Origin: Seison nebaliae
Lineage: Eukaryota; Rotifera; Pararotatoria; Seisonacea; Seisonidae
DNA length: 64,000 nucleotides
Reading direction: 5' to 3'
Assembly: GCA_023231475.1 (NCBI GenBank)
Contig: JALJEE010002061.1
Location: 54,188 to 118,187 of the forward strand
The notes below the pieces were generated by a model that was not told where the DNA came from, did no database searches, and worked only from the letters and a program-made list of their open reading frames with translations. Shown in pieces: positions 22,811 to 36,736 of the stretch. Both the position numbers and the translations under genes were made by a program. Each line of letters opens with the position of its first letter. The first letter of the stretch is position 1.

Positions 22811-25800
22811 AATTTAAAAAAAATCTAATTTGAAAAATTCAGATGAAAAATTGATATAAAGTAAATGATGAGAAGAAGAAATGATGGATTTGCTTATTTA
22901 TATTTATAATAAAAGAATCATCAGAAAATAAAGTTCTAATAATAAAGGAGAATGTAAACATACTTTTGTTGGGCAGTTAATATATTAATGATCGACACCT
23001 GGTATTGTCGTAATGGTGTGAAGTCCGTTCGTAAATATTGAGCATTTAGTGAAAAAGTAAAGTATAGATATATACATGTGAACGTCTCACACGTTTAAAT
23101 GGATTTCAATTACGTTTTTAATATCTGATACACCAATTTGGTTGAGAAATACGTATACTCATCGGAGTGAATTGAATTCATCGTATTTGGATAAAGGAGA
23201 TTGATAAACAAATAGAAAAATAAATAAATCTGTTTCCAATTCATCCAAATGAAGCAATCGATTAACGAGAAGAAAATCCAAAGAAAACAAAAATGAAGTG
23301 AGAATAGAAAATAATAATAAGAAAACCTTCCTCGTATCACCAATCCGTTTTCCAAGGAAATTCTAATAATCTTTATCTTACTGAAACTAATGAGCTTATT
23401 TCATACAGATGATAACATAATGAGAAGCAGATATAAAGTCCTTAATGTCAATAATTTCTGTCGGTAGTTATATGACCCGCATTCCATTCTTAATGAGCAT
23501 TCAGCTGTTGCATCAGTTGTTTACTTCCATTCCATCTTATCTTTCCTCAACAATTACCATCTTTTCCTTATTCTTTCCATCAGGCATCGTCATAATAACA
23601 ATAATGACGATCATGATGTTATTGAAGTAAAGAAAATACGACTAAAAATATTTCGATTAATGGAAAAAGAATTTCCGTTTGAAACGGAAAAAGGTGGAGG
23701 TGCTCATTTTCCTCGTTCTAATCCGTTGGTCAACATACAATTTCTATTCACATCACGGAAATAACTTTCTCGTACATGTTTCTCGTCAAAAATCTGTATG
23801 ATGGAAATGGAAACAATAAATATTTCTTCTTGAAATTCTCCTATTTATAATATTTTTAGTTTCTTAAATTGACACGTGTGTTTTCTCGTTGTATGTCGAA
23901 GTATGTCCCTCTGACAATTTGGATAGAAGCGGTTATACTAATAGCACGTTTCATTTAGCTGCTCAGGTGACAATTGCAATTTCTCAGCATATTTCTTAAC
24001 GAGTTTCCTTTCTTCTACTAATCAAATCGTAAAGAACAAAGAGAATGAAAATGGAATGTCCCTCAACGTCCTCCCCCCAAAAAAGTAAATCAAAATATTT
24101 TTCGTATATCCCTAAAATATATATCCGTCATTGCCAAAGTAAAAAATAGTGAATGTCCACGAGAAGAATGGAGGAGGATTTGGATTGAAATTGATTGAAA
24201 AAGAATCGTTTAATTGAAATGAATATTGAATGGCGATATGGAAGATGATACGATACTCAATTTCCTCTCATCAACCGCATTCAATAAAAGAAGAACAGTA
24301 TATGAACCTCATAGAAAAGAAAGTTGATATGTTTGAATTAGATATTTGAATGCCAAAAACAATTTTTGAAATGAAGAAGAAAATATGATGATGGAATGGA
24401 TCTTTGTTTTCTTATCTTACACTTAATGGTATAAACGATGGGATATGAAAGATGAATAAAATATCTGATAGCCTATGGCAGGCGAAAATCAATTTATCTG
24501 TTCTTCCCAATTTATATGTATGTTATCGCATTCATTAATTGGCTTCTCGTCATCTATCGCGTAAACAAAATAAAGATGGAAGACTGAGGAAAACAACTGA
24601 TTTACCATCAATTTCCTCTCAATCATCATCTGCTCTGGCTTTAATACATACATATTCATCTACGATTACATTGAACCCGATTCATACTACAACATGTGTA
24701 TATGAAATTGATTGAATCTGTCAATGATCTACTCAGAGTTTCGATATTCATTCCATAAATTTATCATAATAATAAGCAGAACTACGATAAGAAGCAGATG
24801 ATATTTATGAAACAAATATAATTATATTTCCAAAATATCGATCTATTTTCAAGAAATATTCTAACACTCAAAAACGAACATTTCTTTCACTAAACTTAAT
24901 TCGTTAGATTAATAAAAGAAAAGTTTAGTGAACTATACTCGGAATATTATTGTGATGAATTTGCTAAAATGAAAATGATCGGAATGGTAAACTTTTTACA
25001 TAAATTACTAGGGTGGTAAACTTGCAACAAGACCTAAGTGTACTAAGAATTTAAGGTAAGTAGTATCATTTGGACGCAGATTTCCGATGAATACAAGTGT
25101 AGATTGATAGGAAATCTGTAGTTTATCTCTGAATAATGGAGGAGCGATTAAAACATACTCATCGTACTCTATTCGTCTAACTAGATCGACAAGTAGAGAT
25201 ATGTAAAATCGATGGAAAGAAAGATTTGCAAGAAAGAAAGATGAGTGATGATGAATAGCTCTATCAATCTCTTCTATTTTCTATTAGTATCAATAGCATC
25301 CATTGGGACATTTGGATGAGTATTGTTTACTAAATCAACTTATTTCCGTTCAGAAAAACATAATTCGCACCAATCTGCTCCAAACAGAAAGTGGACAACG
25401 AAAAAATGAAAGATATTTCCAATAATGAATTTGATGAGTAGAAGAAGAAGAATGAGAAGACGAAGAGGAAAGGAAAGAATATTAATAATAAATTGAAAGA
25501 TGAGATTTTCGACAAGAAAATGCCTAACTCTACATAATTATCAGCAAAACGGAACGAATGAAGTGGATTGAGTCTCTCCTTCATATCCTCTCCTCGTCTC
25601 CTCACTTCACTCATAATAGAATGGACACTGTCCATCTTTGTTAGTGTTGATGAATATTGAGTAATAATGACGACAATATGAAGACGATGATTATGATGCA
25701 ATCGTCAAAACTGTTACGTATAACATCATTCCTCGATCATTCCATTTGAAAGTGACGATCATTATCAATTGACATATATCAAATTTCATTAGCAACTAGT

Positions 25801-28800
25801 TCGATGATATTAGATAATATTCTAGTGGAACTGACTGAGAAAGAAAAGATTCGAATTTCATAAACAGAATCGAATTCTATTTATCATGATTCGATAGAAA
25901 TATCAATTATTCATCATTCATAATTACGTAAATATAATAAAGATAATTTTGGTGAACTAATCGCACCTTCTTCCAAGTCACGTCGATTAAATAGTGATAA
26001 ATCATCTCACAATGTGTGAGAATCTGGTTGACGTCGAACGTAATAATAAATATCTCCTTCCTCCTTCTAGTTGAACGTAATCACAAGAAATAATAAATGT
26101 TCATTTATCAACTAGAAACATTAAGAAGAAGAAACCTAAATGTACCCAACTATACCAAATCAGAATGATAAGTACAAAATTATTAACATGATAAATATTA
26201 ACCAAAATTGAAATGAAAACAGTAATTTTATTTTCAACCTAAAAAAGTTGGTATCTTCACTAAATTGTTCACTATTAAACTGTGTTCGAAACATTGATCG
26301 AATGACGACTTTCAACAGATTTATTCATCATTACTATTAATTTCCTATTGACATCACTCCGTGTTGGAGATACGTGAAATTGATTATATCAATCAATTTG
26401 TCTTCTCAACGACGACATCACGTTTCATTGATGATGAGAAACGGAGTAAACTATTTCTTTGGGATTAGTTCATTGGGAATTTATGGTCCCTAATGACTTG
26501 ATGAAATGAAGTAAAAGAAGAATTTTTTCTTCCTTCCAAAACTAAAAAGAAATCAATAAATCATCTTGTTAGAAACGATAAAATTAAATAATAAAAGAAC
26601 TTATGAAAATTTATTAGAAGAAGGAAAGAAGAGAAGTAATTTGTTTATTAGAGATATTTATTGAGTCGGAAATAATCAGCCATTCCAATACATCATCAAA
26701 TAGCAAATGAGAAATAATAATAATAATTACATAATTGCCATTCGGTTTCCGACAAACGGCTTAAATGAAGGAAAAATAACTGACCGTTGTTTTTAAAGCA
26801 GTTGTAATAATAATAATAAAAGGAATGAGAGGGGAGGTGTATGAATCGGCAGATGAGTGATAAAATAAACAGGAAAAAATTGATTGAACATTCCGCAAAA
26901 TACATGAAATGTAACGAAAAATTTTCGTCAGGTGATCTACGCCGCACATCAGAAAATAGAATTTGTCGAATGATAATTCGTTAACGAATCTCACCAGTTT
27001 TCTGATTCGTATGCTGAGAGAATGATGGTAATGAGAAGCGTCACATGATTCGTTACGAATCATTTATTGTTTGATTTCTGATTTTCTTACCATCAAGATC
27101 AGGGTGAGGTTTTCACTACGTTTCAATGAAATCGTTTCGGAATTGTATAAATTATTCATGAAGAGAAATTTAGTTCGTTGTTGACTGTTCGACGATCTCC
27201 TCAACTCGAACTATTATGAGGTCGTTTTACAACATCGACCGGAAAAGATAAAATGTTCGAAGTGATTCCTGTGTGTAGGAATGGAGGTAAATGTATAATA
27301 CATATCAATTAACAATTTCTTTTAAGTCAGTAAGTACATGTGGCCATAACAACGGCAACTTAATCAATTCTGAAGATTCATATCATTTCTCAAATGGACA
27401 GTCAAAACCATTAAACTCTCATACAAAGGCACATTGTCTAAGAAAACTATTGAGTTTTTTTCAAAGAAAACAATGTAACAAACTTCTCCTTATAGTCTTA
27501 TCGATTAGTTACTAATAGAAAATAGTAAAAATTAACTTCTTCCGATGTAAAATGAAACAAAACTTATAATCATATTGATATAACAAGAAAGATAATGATG
27601 AGAATGCGCGACCTCTTAACGTCGGTCCATGAAAGACGAAGAAGAAAATGGACTGAATAATAAACAACTTTTTAACGACAATTTCAATACAATGAACTTT
27701 ATTCAAACATACACTCACGTGAGAAAACGTGGAGAAATTGGATGATGTGAAACTCATTGAAAATATATTAGTTGTATATTAGGAGACCAGACGACACACA
27801 TTTCTCTTCGGGTTCAACTTAAAATAGTTTTTTGATGAACCGTAACTGTTGGTTGCAAGAACTAAAGAATTCTAACTGAAAGTGAAGAAATCTTATTGAT
27901 AATGAAATAATTATAACAACAACCCAAAAAATTGAGAGTGACAACTGAGAAAATTGACGAAGGTTCTCCCTGACGTTTTTCACATCTAATCTCCAAAATA
28001 ATTTGGGAAATTAAGATTGAGATATTATTTATGAGAACGAACTTTCTTCAATTTCACTTATATCTCGTTTAATTTAAGAAAAAGTATCTTAATACGAAAA
28101 TCTTTTCATTTGACAACTCGCTAAAGGTTACGATACTGAAGATGGAAAATGATCCGTTAGAAACTGATTATTTTCTTATTAGAAATTCTCTAAGGTAAAT
28201 TTAATGAAATTTGAGTGTGCGTAGAGGCAATCGTAAGTTTACTAGAATCATTTCTTGCATTGACAAGTGTCCTTCTGACCACTCAGGAAATCATGGAAGC
28301 GTATGTTTGATATTGGTTGCGCAATAAATTTAATTGGAAATAATTATTTCTCATCAATATCCAGATGTCGTGTTGATAATGAGAAAGAAAACACCGTTAA
28401 ATTTTCATTGAAGCAGAAAATTGAATTGAATACAATTTTCAAACTATATTCCTGATAATGCGTAATAAGATTTAGGAAATGATTCTTATTTCCGACTTTC
28501 TTCCGATAAATTTTCAGATTAAAAATTTGCAAATATCTTTCAAGAAGGGAATGGGGAGAAAGGAAAAATTGCATACTGTTAATCCGAATACTAACCAGCG
28601 TGTTAAGAAGAAAGAAGATTAGTGGTCATAATTTTAATGAAAAAATAACATCTCTAAATTGAGATATGGAGAATGGTCAACAGTCGGTATTTGTATGCTG
28701 TTGCTAAATTGAATAAGTAGTTGATGAAAAGAAAAAAATAAACAAAAGGAAGAAAAGTTGATGAGAGGAAGGAAGCGAATAAAAATGTTGTGAACGAATG

Positions 28801-29583
28801 AATTATATGAATAAGATACGGACGGTTGGCAGACAGCCAATATCTGGTACATTTCATAGTGAGCTCGCCGTTCCCCATTTCCCATGTCGACAATAGGAAT
28901 CGAATTAATGAAATATACTAATCAGTTTAGCTACCATGTTCTAGAGAATACGGAAGAGCATTATTCCTTAATAGTATTGTTGCGGAATATAATGGATTTG
29001 GCTAACCATCATCGTTTGACTAACCATCCGCCTTCTCTCAATTGGGACGTGCTAAGCTTAAATTGAATGGAAAGTTGGTATCGATTTCGATGAGCTAATT
29101 GAAAATACGAATAAAATCGTCAAAAACTCATAGTTCATTGGGAGGAGAAGGAAGTGACGAGGAAGAGAAATGTTGATGACAATAATTACTAGATGAAAAT
29201 GAATCGTTCTATTCTGACGTTGGTGAGTTATTGGTTTGTAGCCAGACAGATTTGCCACTCAGCTTCATATTATTACTACTTCCTTCTTCACTCCAAGAAA
29301 AGCATTGTTCTCTTCTGATTAATGAGATGCGTACGACACTTACTGGTGTCATCTCGTGCGAATTAAACACAAAAGATTTTAAGAGATATGAGAAAATTAT
29401 TGGCTTGTTTCAAAATAAATAAATGCCAATTGTTCAAGTTGTTGCAGAAGATTCTTCCGCGGCTCACAATCGTCATTGTGACGTTTTTAAAAATTTACCT
29501 ATTAATTATGGTGCGGATGGAAGAGATTGACGAGGTATTAATTCTTGAAAGAACATTGGAAAGTTAATGAAATTATCTAATTT

Positions 29584-29610
29584 AGAAGAAGAAGAAGAAG
29601 AAGAAGAAGA
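29584..29610 (+). repeat. (AGA)9 microsatellite
   Basis: Perfect trinucleotide run in non-coding sequence. Confidence 0.9.
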
Positions 29611-32600
29611 TTGATCTCCATTGCGCGAAAGGAGAGAATGGGGAAAAGAGTTGAGCATCATGCAACATTTGAGGAAAGAAATAATTCGATAATATTCATT
29701 GTAAAAAGATGTGAAGTGAATGATATTAGTTCGTTTAATTCGCAGCAGGAAGTAGTATAACGACTACTATTATTACTATTGCCGTCTTATCAACTGATCT
29801 TTACAACTTTACAAGTATAGTTTTCCACTTCTTTTCGTCACATGCAAACAATACTAATATTCCCCAAAAGGCAATAAGAAACGTAGAATGTGTGGTGAAC
29901 TGAGAATAAATGAGATGAACAAATGAAGGTGGGACGTCGTATAGAATAATGAGAAGAATAAATTCAATGTCAACATTCCCATAAGTAACATGTATCAGTT
30001 GATCAATGTCAATTATGTCGTCAATCAGTATATTGATCTGCATCATTCAATTTTCCTTATTAATAAATAAATTAGGGAGAAATATTTAATTCATTGTTTG
30101 GTGCGGTTGATTGAGAAATTCTGGGTGTAACTTCTTGATGATATTTGGAGTACGATGAACTTTCGAATAGAAATTATTCTCACTTTTGTTATTCCCTCAT
30201 ACACAATAACTATAATTCGCTACTTAAAAATTGGGAAAGTGTTGATGTAATAGAAGAATGGAACATTGGGGAAGATTAGTTGCATTTAATTCTTTACAAG
30301 AAACTTACACAATTGACGAAAAGAATTATGGTGGAATGAGCAATTGTCTAAAATAAAATGGAGAAGTTGGAGAAAGAAAGACAAACGAATAATTGTAGAC
30401 TGATAGAAAGGAATATGAATTCCTTCAATATTATCGAATCTTCCCGACCTAATGGGAAAGACGAAATAAATGTCAGAAATTAATAAACGACGAGAAACAT
30501 TTAGGAAGATTGAAGCAATAAAAATGAATGTTACACCACAGCGATAACATTTGTAGATCTTCTTCGTCTTGTAGTCGAATTCTGTCAGATTTGCATGCTT
30601 CTCCTTCTGCCTCTTATTCGGGTCGCCTGTCTAATCGAATTAATCATCCTTGACTAGTTGTCCATTTCACATTCATCTCCTTTGCAATTTCAACTAATCA
30701 AAATAAAAAATCGTTCATTTGGACCATAACTAATGAGAAATATTTTCCCGTCATACAAATTCGAATAATGACAATAATTTTATGGAGAATATTATTGAAT
30801 TCGATTCTTCTTCTTCTGCTTATGATGTTTATGATGGTGGATGATTATTATCAATAATCGGGAACGTCAAAAACTGATGAATGATTATAATGAACTTTCC
30901 CTTCAGTCAACTACAAAATGGTTAGATGAATGGCGAAGATATGGATATCATCGAGAATATAAAATGAAAGAATGTCAATAATTTTCTTCACTTCGTCATT
31001 TAAGGCAGTTATCTTCTTCTTTTCCTCATCATCATCTTCATCGTTACAACACTTTCAATCGATCACAACAATACCATTGTGTTGTCTCCTTCTTTTTCTC
31101 GTCGTTTGTAAATATGACTTTCATTCTTTTTCACATTCCTCTACTATTTTCTTTGTGACTAACAATAATAATTTCTCATGTATGTAAATTTCTCGCCATT
31201 TCTTCTGTTCACTAAACCACATCCAACATATGAATTGGTTCCATAATCGAATGATGAGCACACGAAATAGAAGATCGAATGGTTAGGATACTGACTATGA
31301 GGAAAATGTTTTCTTATAAAAATGCTAATTTTCCACCTAATTATTATTCACCTTCGTTCCATCTCCTCCCTAAAAGAAAAAAGTAAAAGAAAGAAACGTG
31401 GTGAATTTCTAAAAATCTTACTCCGAAAACAAATGTGTGAACTAAATTGCGTCGTGAGGCAGGAATAGTAGTTGTGCAGAATTAATGATAATTTAAATAG
31501 ACAAATATAAATTTCTTGGTACTTTACAAGTGGTTGTTTTGGAGGAGAACCGCAAGAAACATTTCAAATATAACTCGTTAGATAACTATCAATTAATGTA
31601 TGACAGAACAAATGTGAATGAACTCCTTCAATGTCTTTTCACCTGTAAATGATAATGAGTCAGATGTTAGTAACATCTTTTTTTTAATATAATCAAATTT
31701 ATTGATTAGAAGAATAAGCAGAAAATGAGAAAAATTCTTCAGTAGTTCTTCGAGAGAACATGAAGGTTAGGAATGATAAACTATTTTTATTACTTCCACT
31801 TTTTCATTAAGAGCATCGAAAATTCATGAATTTTTATGACATCCGTTACTTCATCATTCACATCCTAATGACTTTGTTTTACTAATCGTGATTAGAATAT
31901 GTTTAAAATGATAAAATGTTTTTCAAGTACTAAAAATATTTAAAATATTTCAATCTCTTTCTCCATTAACTTAGAAACGAATTAAATTTCTTTATGTCTA
32001 AAAGAAAGGAAATGGCGAAAGATAAAGTCCAAAATGGTCGAATTACTCCCGTCACAATTACACCGACAGTTTCTAGTTGAAGTACTTGAAATTGAAAGGA
32101 TGATTCGCGTGTAGACGAGGAAGAAGGAGAAGAATTAAATAAATAGGATTGAATGAGATAACATCGATGAGCAGGCAAATGGTCACTTGTAATTAATTGA
32201 AGACGAGGAAACAACAAAGAAATTATGCCGACTATTTTGCTGATAATAATCGGCTCATTCTGTCAGTACTGTCGTTATCTAGTGGACTCGACGTGGGACG
32301 AAATAAAAGAGAATGGTTAATAATAATTACGGATCGAATTGGAGAATTGAATTTGTTGAAAAAAAGAACAATTAATTCTGATGAATTAGAGAAGAAAAAC
32401 AATCGGGATTGAAACAATCGTTCCGCAAAATGAATTACACTTAAGAGATTACACTTAATGAAAATATGCGAGAGATGAATGGAAAGTGCTTTGAGGAAAT
32501 ATGTAAAAATATCTGAAGATTGTCATCGTCACAAATTTAATATGAATTTTCTGAAGAAAAAGAATGATGAGTTATTCTTACGATAATTTGGAGAGAAAAT

Positions 32601-34494
32601 GAAATGTGAACGACACATCATTTTTTAACCTTCGCACTTATTCGTCAATATTAGAGAATATTAGACGAATAACGAAAATGAGATATAAATCTAAAATTTT
32701 CCCGTTCGAACTTATGAAAAAACTATTAATGAAAAACGATTTCTTCAGCAAACTAATACAAAACACTAATTCTCTTCCTCATTACTTTATAATAAATATC
32801 AATTTGGAATAAGAATTGGAAGAAAAAGAAATTTATTCCGATTGGCAATTGTGGTGCTAAAGTTTCGTTAGTGGAACCTTGAACGTCGATGGGATGGAAA
32901 GCAGTTGAGAAAGAATGGAAACATTTGTCATTCGACAATTCATTCGATTTTGATAGTTACTTGTATCGAATACCAAATTCGCGGATATTGAGAAGTTTAA
33001 AGAAAGTGGAAGGAATTACAAGTACCTACTCCGAGATATCATTTAAGTAGAAATGACAAGTGTCGAATATAGATAGGAGCTTAAAGGTACATATTACAAG
33101 TGTATTCACCTACTACAAACCTGCAATATAACTTCAACATTCGAAACTAATTTTGTTTGATCAAATGAAATTATTTCAGATGTTTTTTTCCCATCAGTTG
33201 ACTACTAATATTTTAAGGTTGATATTTCTCCATGACCATTTAACATGATTATTAGCGAGTCTCGGACTCAACTAAAAATTGCCATTAAAAAATCGAAAAA
33301 TTCATATTAATTTCCTCAGTTAGTGTTATAATAAATAATAACCGTAAATCAGTTAGCATTATAAGCGATGTATATAATAGGAGCAAAATATATTTATAGT
33401 TGAAAGTAATAATAAACGAAACGCACAAGTGCTTCAGGAACATGCGAAAGTCTTTTGTTATATTACACTAAACATATCCTCCCATTGAATGTGAAGAAGT
33501 AAATGTTTACTTCTTTACTTTTTTTCCGGTCCATTGCTGATGTTCCTTGGCGAATATATGTGCACAAACTGAATAGTCGTTTAGTTTCATTATAATAAAT
33601 ATATTCTCCGAACGATCAATTCCACACACGAGTAACTAGAGACTAATCGATAAAACGAATTTGTGAAATGACCGAATTATCTTCAGCTCATAGATAAGAT
33701 TATGTTCCAGATCTTTAAGTGGATGATGGTCTAGAAATCGTTTAATAGACAACAAATAATTAATACGTTTCTTCTATTCGGAATTCGAAGGAATAGAAAC
33801 CGATTGTACAATATAATAGATATTTATTGTAAATAAATTGAATTAGTAAATGCCACAACGATTGTCGACATTCACCTGATCATCATTCAATCTCAATAAC
33901 ATTAAACGAAAATAAATATTCATGAACTTCTAATGTGCAGAGTGAGTGACTTCTTTCGATAAAGTACACACAATGCCGTATGCTACCCAATTTGCTTCAA
34001 CAAACCGCTTTGACATTTTAATGTTTTTTGTTCGTTAGAAAGAAGAAGATAAATCGACGAGAAAAAATGACGAATGGAAGTGAGTTAAGGGAATTTTTTG
34101 ACGGGAAACAAATATCGAACAATTAGTTTCATATGATGAGACATTATACATCTAATAGTTTTAGGTAAAACAAAACTAACAAAAACCGATAATTTGGGTC
34201 AGTCAAATAAAATGGCTGTGAGTGGAATTGCGAAATAAAATGAAGGAACAAAAAATTAGTGATCGTTGACGTTATTTTCCCTCGTCGTCCCACAAGATGT
34301 GTTACGTTCACTTACCTAAACAATGCGACGAATGAAAGTTATAGGAACAGAACGAACTCTTAAGAATAATAAAGAAATTGAAAGAAAATTTAATTTACCC
34401 TATCCACTTACTCACTAAAGTAGGATGAACTTTCCGTCGAAAATAACAATGATTAATGATAGTTTGTCGATTGGTTGTGAGCAAGATTGCGGTA

Positions 34495-34526
34495 TTACTA
34501 CTACTACTACCACTACTACTACTACT
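34495..34526 (+). repeat. (TAC/ACT)n microsatellite, one interruption
   Basis: Trinucleotide run interrupted by a single CAC. Confidence 0.9.
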
Positions 34527-36736
34527 GATAGTGAAATTATATTAAATGAAATTTTTTTTATTAATTTCAAACAATGAGAAGAAGAAGAAGTTCGAGTTTT
34601 TTCGAGAATTGCCGCTAAATCTCCATATTTTTTGATGAACGTTCGCCAACCACACAACATTTTGGAGTCGGCAACAGTCCATATCAAAAAGGAAATCGGT
34701 ACCACTTGACGATAAGTAAAGTTTATGAGGTAAATCTGCAATAAAGGATATCTCTAACTTTCTTATTAAGTTGGCGAACTGATTCGATTTACCGTCGACA
34801 ATGTGAAGAAGAGAATTTCTGATAGAAATGTAAATCGTTCGATATTGAAGAAGCGATTCACCATGAATAATGGTATTAAGTGATTGACACTTTCTTTTAT
34901 TGAATTAATTCCGCTTAAATCCCTTCATATACTTGACGACATTCAGATGAGGAGAAAGAACGGGAGGAGAAAAATTAAACAACTTTCCCAGGTCGTTAAG
35001 GAGAATGAACTAAAAGTAAGCGAATCATGAAATTAAATCTCGACAAATCATCTTCATGGCAATACTTATCTCTTCAGAAAAACGAATCATTGGAACAAAA
35101 CGAAATTAACTTGAACGAATATCGATTAATTTACAATAACTTCTATTTTGAGCAGTTACTTCCATTCTGGTCAGACATGCTATATTATCCTCATGTGACA
35201 TTATTAATATGTAAATTTTATATTCTCTCAATTGCTTATTTACTTATTCACGCTCATCATCATCGACTACTCTCGAAAATTATTGCATCAGTCAATAAAT
35301 TATAAAAGAAAAATCATTCAGTACTCTCTCATTCATTCATCTGCTCGAATCAACTTTTATTATCTCCAACAAAGAATTACATAATAATTCATTTGAATTT
35401 ATCACGTAATATCAATAAATGATTTCTATAAATTATTTCCTTATTTAATTTGTAACAAATTATACATAACTGTGTATAATATACCTTAAATCTTTTATGA
35501 CTTCCACCTCCGATTCATAGTAGAAAACCAATTTTAACTCACAATTCATTATTAATGAAATTTTTTATCGACTAATTCTCAAAATTCCATTATTATTTTT
35601 TTACTCCAAAATGTTTACTATAAATAAACTAACCATAGGAAATTCATTAAGGAATGGTAAAACAATTAACCTGGACATGAAATGAAATTTATTAAAATCA
35701 AATGAAATTAGAAATTTCAAAAATAAATTTCCTTTCAATTCCTCCCCTTTAATTTCTTTAACTTTTTGTTTACTTACTATGATGAACAATTATGATTATT
35801 ATTAATTAATATCAATAGATGAAAATGTGATTGAGTAGAAAGAAATTTTATTAAGACGAAGAAATATATTTATATATTTGGTATAAAAAGAATTTCGTTT
35901 GAAGTAAATTCAAAAAAATTCTAAAAAAATAATAACAAGAAAATTTGATAAAATCAAACGGTACAATTCTCTACAAAAAATATAACATTGTCATTCAGAT
36001 ATATAATGGAGAAAAGAGTAGAAGATTTAACTGAAAAATTTGAAATAAATTCTTCTTTAATCAATACGGATTATTGAAGTGCTAATGAATTATTAATAAG
36101 CGTAGTAGTAATAGTGGCACACAAATAAAAATCCGTTGATTAGAATTGGGAAAGAAAAGGTTTGGCCCAACATTACCTCCTCCATTCTTTTCGTGGATTT
36201 GTGGAAATAAACAAAATTAAATAATTTGGACCCGTCTGGATTTTCAGGGGAGGGAAATGTTAAAGAAAATTGAAAGAGAGACGAAATTAATTTAAATTTG
36301 ATATGTTTTTCTTCTGATTTTCTCAGTCTCATTTCTTTGTCCACATAATTAGCAGTACATCAATTAATCGACAAACATGATAAATATTTCATAATAATAA
36401 TGATGATGATCAGGTCGACGATGATGATGATGGTTATGACAAATGATTCAAATGAAATTTTTTAAGGAACAAATTTTAACGAATTTCTATTAATAATTTT
36501 TTGTTGTTGGGAAAATATTAATAATAATAAGTTTTTAAACGGACTTTTTCCTTTCGTAGTGGAACGCGAATTATAAGAAATCTAAATTACGATAATTTGA
36601 AGGATGTTTTTTACGTTACATCTTAATAATAATTGTCTGTTGGTATTTGAGATAAATAGTTGTTAAATTGTTTAAAGAAAATAGAAATTTGAATTGATTT
36701 GATGTAACAACCTGTTTTCTGATGAGGAGAAAACTT

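Larger units (their letters stand above)
22811..36736. other. 13.9 kb region without a supported gene
   Basis: No coding frame exceeds about 125 codons and none gives a recognisable protein; longest minus frame 25330-25701 is low-complexity hydrophobic. A 92-codon frame at 35027-35305 with an ATG is the least unlikely short candidate. A hydrophobic minus-strand frame at 23110-23355 could supply a signal peptide to paralogue B, but I could not match splice sites. Simple repeats occur at 29584-29610 and 34495-34526. The region may be a long 5' intron or regulatory DNA; the sequence does not decide. Confidence 0.4.
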
